Shown: positions 26,701 to 35,339 of the stretch, piece after piece
Numbering within the stretch: the stretch's first letter is position 1
Layout: every line of letters begins with the position of its first letter
Assembly (NCBI GenBank): GCA_013362785.1
Contig: JABFVM010000230.1
Coordinates: forward strand, 1-47,074
Direction of reading: 5' to 3'
DNA: 47,074 bases
DNA from: Streptomyces sp.
GTDB lineage: Bacteria > Actinomycetota > Actinomycetes > Streptomycetales > Streptomycetaceae
Position numbers and translations under genes: made by a program
The notes under the pieces: model-generated
Told to the model about the DNA's origin: nothing
The model's database searches: none
What the model saw: the letters and a program-made list of their open reading frames with translations, nothing else

Positions 26701-27615
26701 CGATCCGGTGACGATCGCGCTGATGTAGTCGCGATCGCGGACGGCGTCCTCGGTGCGCTTGAGCACAAGAGCGATGACACCTTCACCCCAGGTGACGCCA
26801 TCGGCAGCCGCATCGTATGAGGCACATCGGTGGTGCGGGCTCTTGATGAAGTAGTCGGATTCACCGCTCCAGAAGGGGAACAGGGAAAGGCTCGCACCGA
26901 CGACGATGGCAAGGTCGCATTCACCGGCCTGCAGAGCGCGGCGCGCCTGGTGCAAAGCGGCCAGGGAAGACGAGCAGGTCGTGTCGATGCTCATGACCGG
27001 ACCGCGCAGGTCATAAGTGTAGGCAATCCGGTAGAGAGCGTTCGCGGGGATATTCGAGATGAACGCGCGTTCATCTGGATCACCGAACAGACGCAGGTAC
27101 TCAAAGCGCTCATTTGGCTGGTAGCCGCCGAACACTCCCGTCCGGGTACCGCGCAGCGCGTCGGCCCGAATTCCCGAGAGGGCGAGTGCCTCTTCGGTCA
27201 CCTGAAGCAGCAGGCGTTCGGCAGGCCCCATGAACTCGGCCTCGAAGTCGGTGAATCCGAATGCCCCGGGATCGAACTGCTCAATGCCAGTGATCCACCC
27301 GCCCATGGAGCGGCTGTCGGAATCCAACCGCTCGCGATAGTGCCCGAACTCCCCCGCCAGTTCCTCCCGAGCGCCCGCGACCAGGTCGAAGCGCTGTACA
27401 GGGAACGGGCCGACCAGCGATGTGGCCTCGATCAGCCGACTCCACAGTTCTTCGAGATCGTTCGCACCGGGCATACGGACAGCGGCCCCGAGAGCGGCAA
27501 CGGATCCGGCCCCGGGCTTGGCATCGTGGTCGGCCATCAACGCCTCGGCGTCCTCAACGCTGATCTTGCCCTCAGCAAGCAGGGACATGACGGTCATGTC
27601 GTGGCTATCTGACAA
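23770..27615 (-). CDS. trans-AT polyketide synthase: KS - KR (degenerate) - ACP
   Basis: About 1281 residues from a TTG start with GAGG in front (an ATG six codons later is the alternative). A short N-terminal helix pair (VMSLLAEGKISVEDAEALM) looks like a docking element. The KS has TCSSS (C214), HGTGT (H348) and VIGH (H388). No AT follows. The KR has GGTGYLG, but its catalytic YxxxN reads CAAVN: C1047 replaces Tyr, so keto reduction is doubtful. The ACP has DGGTSL (S1194). The C-terminus (SILARVERGELSEEEAAELL) is another docking-like element. No DH, ER or MT is seen. Confidence 0.93.
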   Translation of the reverse strand: MSDSHDMTVMSLLAEGKISVEDAEALMADHDAKPGAGSVAALGAAVRMPGANDLEELWSRLIEATSLVGPFPVQRFDLVAGAREELAGEFGHYRERLDSDSRSMGGWITGIEQFDPGAFGFTDFEAEFMGPAERLLLQVTEEALALSGIRADALRGTRTGVFGGYQPNERFEYLRLFGDPDERAFISNIPANALYRIAYTYDLRGPVMSIDTTCSSSLAALHQARRALQAGECDLAIVVGASLSLFPFWSGESDYFIKSPHHRCASYDAAADGVTWGEGVIALVLKRTEDAVRDRDYISAIVTGSAINSDGASNGMPAPNPDAHRDVVRAALAEAGVSASQIGYLEGHGTGTVLGDVTEVDALTSAFRVDTDDSGYCRLGSIKAVIGHLGDSAGLAGFLEALLCLQKRRFPGLAGLKRPNPTIDWEHTPFVVSGDDAPWPDPSDGSPRRAAVSSLGLSGTNVHVILEEPVAAASAEATNEKTPVFISAKNRRALWELIRRLAEKIDEEAAVCDIAYTLARRGMGPARIGVFASDAADLVQKLGQLLSMREFERIPEHLGDQHIFPSDSEAATEYSLGKLATVDCGGVAPDDITLMTRYLKHAEVDDACLRRLERGRTIALPLAPMTTRRIWPTAKNWSADVSHLFFRPEWTEVDTVEAGAPARGTWVVIAHEGDATAEAVARKLRGGGSAAILVTAANRFSRLGAHRFGIVPDSAEDYDRLWQSVGPLEELTGIVHMLGRDSGEDPMATARALEASQQDGAFTLFHLAQSLIRLDLAQPMLMAVVASRAQQVVPGEDCAPPRVTGFGFLKVFSQEVPHIAELAIDHDFSGSDVETADQIVAEVSASPRERLPLVAYRSGRRYTKLVGRASDEGGGTALTIREGGNYVIVGGTGYLGMQVGRFLADQGAGAIVLLSRSGLPPRETWGTKEVTESPDLSYRIEAIRQMEEAGASVRVLRCDITDASAVERAFADIRSDLGSVHGGFMLAKELFHLWIGELDFESFRRGIDNRVRGTWLFSEQLRQDKPDFLVLFSSISSLTGTKGAAECAAVNQYLDALSPRLTATGVPTYALNLPLILDDKSGFAAKSPIPPIDFIEFRASLERFFRDAHPVDIVVRLDLEEVHYLREVLRIPFTPEVWREAAEYVAQGADDGEPDVGNLDEAQIKRVLAEAWRATLGMSAVAPQANFFADGGTSLSAVRLVHLIGKSMPAVGFDVAALYGNATFAAQVEYCTRQLKGEPDNPAADTESILARVERGELSEEEAAELLSLTLATEESGAAWG

Positions 27616-27622
27616 GGTCGCC

Positions 27623-29776
27623 TCACCGTTCGCTTTCGTGGTCGTCCATGCTTGAGGGCGCCGCTCGGTGGTTGGCCGCAGCGTCGATGATCGAGGCGAG
27701 CTCCATGAAGTCCTCCGCGCCGAGGAGATCGGCCACGTCGACTCGCCACCCGCGTTCACGCAACAACGCGACTTGAATCTGCATGGCCGACAGCGAGGTC
27801 CCGCCCAGGCCGATGAAGGAGTCGTCCGCGTTCACGGTCTCGTATCCCAGGGCCTGGCCGACCACCGCCCGCAACGTGGTCAGCGTGTCGTCGGTGGCAT
27901 CCAGCGCTTTCGGCTGGTCATCGCCGAGCCAGAACGAGTTCTCGTCGAACGGGTACAGCGGGAGGTCGACGAGCAGTGGGGACGGGCCGGCTTCGAACAG
28001 TTCGCGCCATCGCACCTCATGACCGGTCACGTACTGGTGCGCCAGAGTCGCCTCAGGGGAGTCAGGGTCGGCACGCGGCCCGTCCGTGACCCAGACGTTC
28101 GACTGGTCCTGCCACTCAGCAGGGTCCATCTCAGCTAATGTGCGGCACGTTTCGGCGAACTCGGCGCGGTCGCGGGCGAGGATCGCAACGCGGTACCGGT
28201 GGTGCTCACGTCCGATCCACAGGCTGAACGCGAGGTCGCGCGGGTGAGCGGCACCGCTGCCACCCCCGTGCGCACCTACCAGTGCGTGCAAGGACGCCCA
28301 GGAACGCGCCGACATGGGGAACACCAGCGGACGCACCCGGCCACCGCGCGGCCGGCCGGCCGACTCGCTCTCCCGGCGTGGCGCCTCTTCCAACACCACA
28401 TGGACGTTGGTGCCGTTGAATCCGAAGCAGCTGACGCCCGCACGCAGCGGCTCCGAGCGCTCCGGGTCGGTACGCAGGTTCCACGGCTCGGTCGGCACGA
28501 AGAGCGGGGACTCCAGGAAGTCGATGTGCCGGTTGGGTTCCCGCAGGTTCACCGTCGGGGGGACGTGGCCGTGTCGCAGCACCAGCATGGCTTTGACGAA
28601 GCTGGAAAGCCCGGCCGCACCGTCGACCAGGTGCCCGATGTTCCCCTTCACCGACCCGGCGGCGATGAATTGCCGCCGCTGCGTGTGGTGTCTCACCGCA
28701 TCCGTGATGCCGCGAATCTCGATCGGGTCGCCCAGTGCGGTCCCGGTCCCGTGTGTCTCCAGATAGGACAGGGATTCAGGTCCGACTCCCGCTCTGCGCC
28801 ACGCGTCAAGGAGCAGATCCGTGTGCGCTTTGGGATTCGGCGCGGTCATCATGGCTGAGGCACCGTCATTGTTGACCGCGGTGCCGCGAATGACCGTGTG
28901 GATCCGGTCGCCGTCACGCACGGCCCGTTCCAGCGGCTTCAGCATCACTGCCACGACGCCCTCACCGCGGCCAATCCCTGCTCCGTGGTGGTCGAACGGA
29001 CGGGAACGGTGGTCGTCGGACATGATGCCGGCCGCGTCCATGAGCCGGCTGTCCGATGCGACCGGCATCGAGAAGAGGTGGACGCCACCGACCAGTGCCA
29101 TGTCGCTGTCTCCGTTGCGCAGCCCGAGACAGGCTTCGTGCAGCACCAGGAGGGACGACGCGCAGGTCGCGTTGGACACGTACGCCGGGCCGTGCAGGTC
29201 GAGCAGGAAGGACAGGCGCGAGGCCGCGAAGGAGGGAAGCACTCCCGGGACGCCCGACGGGGTCATCTCCATCAAGTCGCTGGGATAGTCATACGTGGCG
29301 GAGACATAGACGCCGGTGCGGGTGCCCCGGACGCGCCCGGCCCACCCCGCGTCCTCAAGGCAGTGGTAAGCGACCTGGAGGAACCGGCGCTGCTGGGGCG
29401 CCATGATGCGGGCATCGGCAGGAGTGACGCCGAAGAACTCCGCATCGAACCGGTCTATGTCGTCCAGCCATGCGGCGTTCAGGAAGGCAGGGTTCGCGTC
29501 CGCATCGGCGAGCACCGGTGCGCACAGCTCGCGGCGCCGTGCGGGTGCGGGCTCTATACGATCCTCGCCCGCCATGAGTACGTCCCAGAATCGATCGTAA
29601 GTAACGGCGCCGGGCAACTGGGCAGCGACACCGATGACCGCGATCCCTTCCGAGGCTCGGGGGTGCGCCTTCGTCTCGGCGGTGGGCCTGACCGCGTCCA
29701 CCAGTTCTCGCGCGGTCTGGCGGTCGATATGGCCACGCGCGAGGAGCCCCATGATCGAGGTCATGAGGTTGGTCAT
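27623..29776 (-). CDS. trans-AT polyketide synthase: KS - ACP
   Basis: 717 residues. An N-terminal docking-like helix pair (SIMGLLARGHIDRQTAREL) precedes a complete KS with C205 (TCASS), H342 (THGTGT) and H382 (NIGH). The KS is followed by the flanking subdomain found in trans-AT enzymes, ending LPLYPFDENSFWL. The ACP at the C-terminus has GLGGTSL (S661). There is no AT, KR, DH or ER, so this module extends by one unit and leaves the beta-keto group. The gene is coupled to the thioesterase before it (ATGA) and lies eight bases before the next PKS start. Confidence 0.94.
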   Translation of the reverse strand: MTNLMTSIMGLLARGHIDRQTARELVDAVRPTAETKAHPRASEGIAVIGVAAQLPGAVTYDRFWDVLMAGEDRIEPAPARRRELCAPVLADADANPAFLNAAWLDDIDRFDAEFFGVTPADARIMAPQQRRFLQVAYHCLEDAGWAGRVRGTRTGVYVSATYDYPSDLMEMTPSGVPGVLPSFAASRLSFLLDLHGPAYVSNATCASSLLVLHEACLGLRNGDSDMALVGGVHLFSMPVASDSRLMDAAGIMSDDHRSRPFDHHGAGIGRGEGVVAVMLKPLERAVRDGDRIHTVIRGTAVNNDGASAMMTAPNPKAHTDLLLDAWRRAGVGPESLSYLETHGTGTALGDPIEIRGITDAVRHHTQRRQFIAAGSVKGNIGHLVDGAAGLSSFVKAMLVLRHGHVPPTVNLREPNRHIDFLESPLFVPTEPWNLRTDPERSEPLRAGVSCFGFNGTNVHVVLEEAPRRESESAGRPRGGRVRPLVFPMSARSWASLHALVGAHGGGSGAAHPRDLAFSLWIGREHHRYRVAILARDRAEFAETCRTLAEMDPAEWQDQSNVWVTDGPRADPDSPEATLAHQYVTGHEVRWRELFEAGPSPLLVDLPLYPFDENSFWLGDDQPKALDATDDTLTTLRAVVGQALGYETVNADDSFIGLGGTSLSAMQIQVALLRERGWRVDVADLLGAEDFMELASIIDAAANHRAAPSSMDDHESER

Positions 29777-30591
29777 GTCAGTGCCTCCTGGTCGTGCGGG
29801 GAGGTGAGCCGTTGGAGCTCGGCGCCCGCGATGCGCCGTAGAGTGGCGCGGGCCTCGGCCTGCTCCGTCAGGTAGAAGTGCCCACCTGGGAACACACGTT
29901 CGCGAAGGGGGCGCTCGACCGCCTCAGCCCACGCCTGCAGCTCGTCCAGTGCGGTGGAAGCGTCCTCCCGCCCTGTCCAGAGTTCGTAGTCCGTCTCGGG
30001 AACGGGACAAGCCGGATCCTGGCCGTACGAATCCATGAGGAGCATGTCGTCGCCGAATGCCTCGATCACGGACTCAAGCAGTTCCGGGGCAGAGAACACT
30101 TCCGCCGGCGTGCCGCCGTAGTCAGTCAGGTGGGCCAGCAGATCCGCTCGGGAGCGACGGCCAGGTGGTGAGGGGAGGGTGGCGGCCACCGCGGCGGCCC
30201 TCCGGGGCGAGGGAGCGCTTGACACGATCACCTTCCTGATCCTGTCTCGTCGTTCCGGTGACAGACTTCGGACCACGGCGTCGCCGAGCAGGCCGCCCAG
30301 GCTGTGTCCGAAGAGGATCGTGGGGCGGTCCAGCAAGGGCTCCACCCGACTCGTGAGGTCACGGCGCGCTTCCTCGAAGGTGGACAGTCGCGGTTCGCCG
30401 TCGCGGACTCCCCGGCCCGGCCGGTCGAACAACAGCGATTCCGTCCCTTGGGGGAGTTCCGAAGCAAGGGGCAGCAGTGAGATGGCCGAGCCACCGGCGT
30501 GGGGAAAGAAGAGCACCCGAAGTCTCGCGTCGGCTCCGGAGCGAACCGCAACGTAGCCGTCCTCCATCTCGACCCTCACGTCTGGGCTCAT
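29773..30591 (-). CDS. canonical type II thioesterase
   Basis: 272 residues. Family marks are VLFFPHAGGSAISLLPLA, LLFDRPGRG, the nucleophile elbow GHSLGG with a normal Ser, and the catalytic His in PGGHFYLTEQ. It is encoded between the T-C-A-T NRPS and the KS-ACP PKS genes and overlaps both by four bases, so it is expected to be made in step with them. Its likely task is to clear stalled carriers of this assembly line. As no synthetase has its own terminal thioesterase, it is also a candidate for product release. Confidence 0.92.
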   Translation of the reverse strand: MSPDVRVEMEDGYVAVRSGADARLRVLFFPHAGGSAISLLPLASELPQGTESLLFDRPGRGVRDGEPRLSTFEEARRDLTSRVEPLLDRPTILFGHSLGGLLGDAVVRSLSPERRDRIRKVIVSSAPSPRRAAAVAATLPSPPGRRSRADLLAHLTDYGGTPAEVFSAPELLESVIEAFGDDMLLMDSYGQDPACPVPETDYELWTGREDASTALDELQAWAEAVERPLRERVFPGGHFYLTEQAEARATLRRIAGAELQRLTSPHDQEALT

Positions 30592-33500
30592 CGGGACAGC
30601 TCCTTGACTCGCTGGAGGCCTGCCTGCGCGGTCAGTTCGCCGCGTTCGACAGCACGCAGGACGGACATCCGATCGTCCAGCCGGTCCGCGCCGCCATCGC
30701 GAGCGGCAGAGCGCCCGCCGGTCAGGTAACGCGCGAACTTGGTGATGGTCGGGTACCGGAAGAGATCCGCGACGGTGAACTCAAGGTCGCCGAACCGTTC
30801 CCGTAGCCGCTCGAACAGGGTGATGACCAGGATGGAATGGCCACCCGAATCGAAGAAGCTGCGGTCCAGGTCGACGGGGTGCCCGAGCAGGCTCTCCCAT
30901 ATCTCCTGGATCGTGGTGACGAAAGGAGTGTCGGCGGCGGAAGGAGCGGGACCAGCGGCCGGACTCGGCAAGGGCCGTTCTGCCAGCGCCACACGGTCCA
31001 TCTTGCCGCTCTCGGTCCGAGGTAGCTCTGCCATCACATCGATCGCCTGCGGTATCGCATGAGAGGGCAGCAGCTCGCGCAGCTCGCTGCGCAGCCGGTC
31101 GCTGTCCACGCCGTCGCGGGCTCCGACGAATGCACGCAGAGCAACGCTGCCGGCGGCGCCATCGGCTCGCACATGGACTTCATCGACCCCGTCGAGCCTG
31201 AGCAATGCGTTTTCGATCTCACCGATCTCCACGCGGTGACCGCGGATCTTCACCTGCGCATCGCGGCGACCGAAGAACTGAATCGTCCCGTCGGGGTCGA
31301 TGAAGCCGAAATCCCCAGTCCTATAGGAGCGGACGCCGCTGCGGGATGTGAATCCACCCCCGGTCTGCAATTCGCCTTCGATCAGGTATCCCAGCCCAAC
31401 CCCCGGACTGGTGATGCGCACTTCACCCCTGGCGCCGCGCGGCAGCCGGCCACCCCTCTCGTCCACGATGTCCACTTCGGTTCCGGGCAACGGGGAACCG
31501 ATCGGGCACAGGCCTGAGCGGGACACTCCGGTGGGTTGGACGCTGTCGTGGACCGTGGATTCGATCATGCACTCGCTGAGCCCGTATCCGTTGACCAGGC
31601 GGACCTTCGGCCACAGCAGCGCTCGCATCTCCTCCAGCTCTTCGATCCGAAAGGCGTCCGAGCCGACGATGAGGGCGCGCAGGCTCGGCACCTTGCCACC
31701 GCCAGCCCTGGCCACGTGGCGCAGCAGCGCCAGCACCAGCGCGGGCGTGGATTCGATCAAGCTGATCCGATGCTCGGCGATCAGCGTTTCGAGGTGGGCC
31801 ATGTCGACGCGCCGTTCATCGGGGCAGACCACCAGTCGACCGCCGGTGCTCAATGCCTTGAGCAGGTCGCCGAGGAACACGTCACTGGTCCAGCTCCCGA
31901 GTTGCAGCACCCGATGGCCGTCGGGGCCGGGGGCGTAGGCCTCGCGCCAGGCGTCGACCAACGGGGCGAGACCGCCGGCCGGTAACGCGACGACCTTGGG
32001 CGTGCCCGTGCTGCCGGAGGTCGCCACGAGATAGGCGGGCCGGTCGGCGGGCAGCGTCTCCGCGAAGTCGGCCGGGTCCTGGATGACGGCCGATCCGTCG
32101 TCCCATCGGTCTTCCTCCAGAGACACCTGCCGGTCGGGCCGCAGGGCGTCGAGCACTTGCCGTCGCCGTCGCGGAGCCAGCTCCGAATCCACCGCGCACC
32201 AAGTGATTCCCGCCTGCCAGGCGCCGCATATGGCCGCGGCGGCATCCGCTCCGCGTCTTCCGATGAACGCCACCCGATCACCGGGGCGCAGCCCCAGGCG
32301 ATGGCGCAGGTGGGTGGCCATGGCCTGGGAACGTCGGCGCAGTTCGGCATAGGTGCAGAAGCTGTTCGAGTCCTCAACGGCGATCGCGTCGTCGGCTCCG
32401 GTCCCGAGGTAGTCCCCGATGGCCCACGGACGCTCCGGGACAGCGCTCCCGAGAACGGCCCGGGAATGCTCAGCCGGGGTCACCCAACTGCCGGTGACGT
32501 ATATGTCGTCGAGCTCATCGGAGGAAGACGCGAAGTGAGCCACCGTCTTGAGCAGCTCCTGGACCACCCTCCCGTCATAGCGCGATTCGTCCCATTCGGC
32601 GAGCAGCCAGGTCCGCTCCCCGAACCCGACGGTCAGGCTCAGCGGGTCGGCTGTTCCGCCGCTCCCGTAAACCTGACGGGCGATCGGCTCGGCAGCGTCG
32701 GCAGAGGTGAGAGTTCCGAGATCGCCGTCGAAGTTTTGGAACACCAGGGTGGAGGCAAACAGTTTGGAATTCGGCGCCAGGCCGGCGGCTTCACACATCT
32801 CCGGATGGGACAGATGACCGTATTCGGTGGCCTCGGCCATGGCGTTCATGACTTCACGGACATCGTTCACGACGCCGCGACCCGCATGCTTGAAAAAGAG
32901 CGGAACCACATTGATGAGGCAACCGCTCAGCCGCATCGAATCCGGCATTCCTGCCGGGCGGATGTTGACGGTCACGCCGACGCAGATATCCGGACCGTCC
33001 TGGTAGCGGGCGAGCACGCGGCTCCACAGATAGGCGATCAACCCCGCCTGGGTGACACCCTGCGCGGCGCAGTAGGCGGCCAGGCGGGCACTGGCGGATG
33101 CGGACAGTTCGTGGAGCTGCCGGCGCGCGTCCCGACTGACGACATTTGGCTCGTCATTGGAGGACCAGGCGAAATCCAGGATCTGAGCCGGCTGCCGACC
33201 CGCCATTTTGTCGCGCCAGTAGGCACTGGAAGCATCGGTGACGCCATTGTGCGCACGCCAGTCGAAATAGGCGCCCATGGACGGGCGGGGTTCCGGTACG
33301 CCGGCCGGGGGCGCCACGAGTGCTGCCGCGAAGTCCTCCAGGCAGTGCACGAGCGACCATCCGTCCAGGAGGGCGTGATGGGCGGCGAACACCAGCACCG
33401 AGGTGGGTTCGGCGTCGGCCGACTCGTACCAATCCGAAATGAACCACCCCGCGACGAGTACGTCCAGACCGCGACCGAGCAGTTGCGAGGTCCGTTCGGC

Positions 33501-34049
33501 GCACCAATCGGCCAGGGTGGTCGTACCGTCGAACGACAGGGAGTCAACGCACTGCAATTCAATCGCGAGTTCGCTGTCGATCACCTGCGAGGCATCTGAT
33601 GAACCCAGGGCGAAACGAGTTCGCAGAGCGGGGTTCTTGACCATCATGGCTTCCCAGGCGGTCCGCGCGCGTGTGGCGGAGATCCGCTCTTTGAACTGGT
33701 GCGCGTTGACCATCCAGTAGGCGGTGCTGGCCGGATTGCTGAGCGAATCGAGCATGAGCGTCGGCTGCAACGGGGCCAGGGGAAGCTGCTGGGCGGCAGC
33801 GCCGTCCGCCGGGCCTGGCACATTCCCCGGAGCCGTCTGTGAGAGCAGGGCCAGCTGGCCGTTGAAGGTGGGGTGCTCATAGAAGTCGGGGATGGAGATC
33901 TGCAGCCCTGACGAAGACAACTGATGCACGATTTTGAGAGCCGCCAACGAGTCGCCGCCGAGCTCGAAGAAATGAGCGTCCCGATCGAACGCTGTCGAGT
34001 CGAGGTGTTCCTGCCATGCGACGAGAAGAGTCTGTTCATTGCTCAGCAT
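30588..34049 (-). CDS. NRPS: carrier - condensation - adenylation - carrier (T-C-A-T)
   Basis: 1153 residues from the ATG at 34049 (GAGGA in front). T1 has LGGDSL (S34). The C domain has HHALLDG (about 224-230). The A domain has TSGSTGTPK (about 678-686), YRTGD and the A10 Lys in SGKMDR. T2 has SGGHSI (S1072). In the pocket the A4 region is SWTSDVFLGD, so the Asp that normally holds the alpha-amine is Thr; the rest (E, I, G, G, I, E) resembles ornithine/lysine-type codes. A beta-amino diacid-like substrate such as beta-lysine would fit. The C-terminus SVLRAVERGELTAQAGLQRV is a docking-like element. Confidence 0.93.
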   Translation of the reverse strand: MLSNEQTLLVAWQEHLDSTAFDRDAHFFELGGDSLAALKIVHQLSSSGLQISIPDFYEHPTFNGQLALLSQTAPGNVPGPADGAAAQQLPLAPLQPTLMLDSLSNPASTAYWMVNAHQFKERISATRARTAWEAMMVKNPALRTRFALGSSDASQVIDSELAIELQCVDSLSFDGTTTLADWCAERTSQLLGRGLDVLVAGWFISDWYESADAEPTSVLVFAAHHALLDGWSLVHCLEDFAAALVAPPAGVPEPRPSMGAYFDWRAHNGVTDASSAYWRDKMAGRQPAQILDFAWSSNDEPNVVSRDARRQLHELSASASARLAAYCAAQGVTQAGLIAYLWSRVLARYQDGPDICVGVTVNIRPAGMPDSMRLSGCLINVVPLFFKHAGRGVVNDVREVMNAMAEATEYGHLSHPEMCEAAGLAPNSKLFASTLVFQNFDGDLGTLTSADAAEPIARQVYGSGGTADPLSLTVGFGERTWLLAEWDESRYDGRVVQELLKTVAHFASSSDELDDIYVTGSWVTPAEHSRAVLGSAVPERPWAIGDYLGTGADDAIAVEDSNSFCTYAELRRRSQAMATHLRHRLGLRPGDRVAFIGRRGADAAAAICGAWQAGITWCAVDSELAPRRRRQVLDALRPDRQVSLEEDRWDDGSAVIQDPADFAETLPADRPAYLVATSGSTGTPKVVALPAGGLAPLVDAWREAYAPGPDGHRVLQLGSWTSDVFLGDLLKALSTGGRLVVCPDERRVDMAHLETLIAEHRISLIESTPALVLALLRHVARAGGGKVPSLRALIVGSDAFRIEELEEMRALLWPKVRLVNGYGLSECMIESTVHDSVQPTGVSRSGLCPIGSPLPGTEVDIVDERGGRLPRGARGEVRITSPGVGLGYLIEGELQTGGGFTSRSGVRSYRTGDFGFIDPDGTIQFFGRRDAQVKIRGHRVEIGEIENALLRLDGVDEVHVRADGAAGSVALRAFVGARDGVDSDRLRSELRELLPSHAIPQAIDVMAELPRTESGKMDRVALAERPLPSPAAGPAPSAADTPFVTTIQEIWESLLGHPVDLDRSFFDSGGHSILVITLFERLRERFGDLEFTVADLFRYPTITKFARYLTGGRSAARDGGADRLDDRMSVLRAVERGELTAQAGLQRVKELSR

Positions 34050-34190
34050 AATCAAATCCTCATTCTGGTCGCGTTACCGGGGAACGCGCAAGCAGCGACT
34101 GAACTCGTGGACCCATGCGAAGAAAGAGGACTGGGGTGGACCTGGTTCTGAGGATATGACGCCGGCCACGCGGACATCAATGGATCGCCT

Positions 34191-34210
34191 GCGTTCAAAG
34201 ACGGGAACGC
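34191..34210. promoter_or_regulatory. inverted repeat upstream of the T-C-A-T NRPS gene
   Basis: GCGTTC and GAACGC, perfectly complementary, are separated by eight bases. The site is 142 to 161 bases before the NRPS start, in the 208-base gap after the monooxygenase gene. The half-site shares GTTC/GAAC with StrR-type operators, but the spacing is shorter than the known StrR consensus. It is a candidate operator; I see no strong -35/-10 pair in this gap. Confidence 0.4.
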
Positions 34211-34257
34211 AGCGCACAGTTTCAATCCGGTCCCAGACCCATCGATTCCGCTCGCCC

Positions 34258-35310
34258 TCATTCTCCCGCCGGCGGTCCGGCGGCGATCCGCTTCCTGACG
34301 TCATCCAGCAACTCCAGCCCTGACAACACCGCCTTGGGCGGCAGCCCGAAGTCGATCAGGCAGGCGATCTCGTCCACGCCGAGCGCGGCGAAGTCGGCGG
34401 CGATCCGGGTGGCCTTGTCCACCGTGCCGAGCAGGCCGCTGCTCTCGAAGTAGCGGTCGAAGGCGCGGCTGATGACGAACGCGGTGTCTGACGCGGACAG
34501 CTTCTTCGGGTCGGCCTTCCGCGCGCCCAGGAACAGCCCGAGCGAGTTGCCCAGGTAGTCCGACAGCGGCTCACGGACCTGTTCCTTCACCTCCGCCTCG
34601 TCGTCCCCGAGGAAGGTGTGCACCATCAGTGCCACGTGCCCGTTCCAGCCGTCGTGACCGGGACGCTCGGCCAGCGCCTCCCGGTAGGCGCGGATCTTCA
34701 CAGCCAGCTCGGCCGGTTCCTGGCCGAGCAGGTGGGTGAGCAATCCAGTGCCGAGCTGCCCGGCGGCGCGGAACGTGTCCACGCTGCCCGCGCTGGTCAC
34801 CCACACCGGCAGCTGCCGCTGCACCGGACGCGGGTAGACGGCCACGTCACGTCGCGTTCCCACGCCGTCCGTCAACGGCATCGTCTCACCGCGCCAGAGC
34901 GCCCTGACCTGTTCCACGTGCTCACGGACGAGCGTGTGGCGGTTCTCGTAGTTGTCGGGGGCGAGCACGAAGTCGGCCGCGTTCCAGCCCGAGGCGAAGG
35001 AGACCCCGGCACGGCCTCCGGAGATGTTGTCCACCACCGACCATTCCTCGGCGACGCGCAGGGGGTGCTGTAGCGGGGAGACCACGCTGCCCGCCCGGAT
35101 GTGGATCCGTTCGGTCACCGCTGCCACGGCCGCGCCCGTCACCGCGGGGTTGGGATAGAGGCCACCGAAAGGGTGGAAGTGCCGTTCCGGAGTCCACACG
35201 GCCGAGAAGCCGTTCCGGTCGGCGAACTTCGCGCCCTCCAGGAGGAGTTGGTAGCGATTGCCCTCGAACTCGCGGCTGTCGCTGGCGAAGTAGAACAGGC
35301 TGAAGTCCAC
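34258..35310 (-). CDS. luciferase-like flavin monooxygenase (MupA/Atu3640 type)
   Basis: A 350-residue TIM-barrel flavoenzyme. The N-terminus MDFSLFYFASD, AVWTPERHFHPFGGLYPNPAV, GSVVSPLQHPLRVAEEWSVVD and GRAGVSFASGWN are the standard marks of the group that occurs inside or next to NRPS/PKS modules. It uses reduced flavin. Members of this branch hydroxylate carrier-bound chains, often at the alpha position of a beta-keto thioester. Here it is a separate protein, next to the core synthetases, so it could hydroxylate the keto intermediate made by the KR-deficient modules. The substrate is inference. Confidence 0.9.
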   Translation of the reverse strand: MDFSLFYFASDSREFEGNRYQLLLEGAKFADRNGFSAVWTPERHFHPFGGLYPNPAVTGAAVAAVTERIHIRAGSVVSPLQHPLRVAEEWSVVDNISGGRAGVSFASGWNAADFVLAPDNYENRHTLVREHVEQVRALWRGETMPLTDGVGTRRDVAVYPRPVQRQLPVWVTSAGSVDTFRAAGQLGTGLLTHLLGQEPAELAVKIRAYREALAERPGHDGWNGHVALMVHTFLGDDEAEVKEQVREPLSDYLGNSLGLFLGARKADPKKLSASDTAFVISRAFDRYFESSGLLGTVDKATRIAADFAALGVDEIACLIDFGLPPKAVLSGLELLDDVRKRIAAGPPAGE

Positions 35311-35339
35311 ACCTGGCTCCTAGCTGGTCGTGTGTCATG

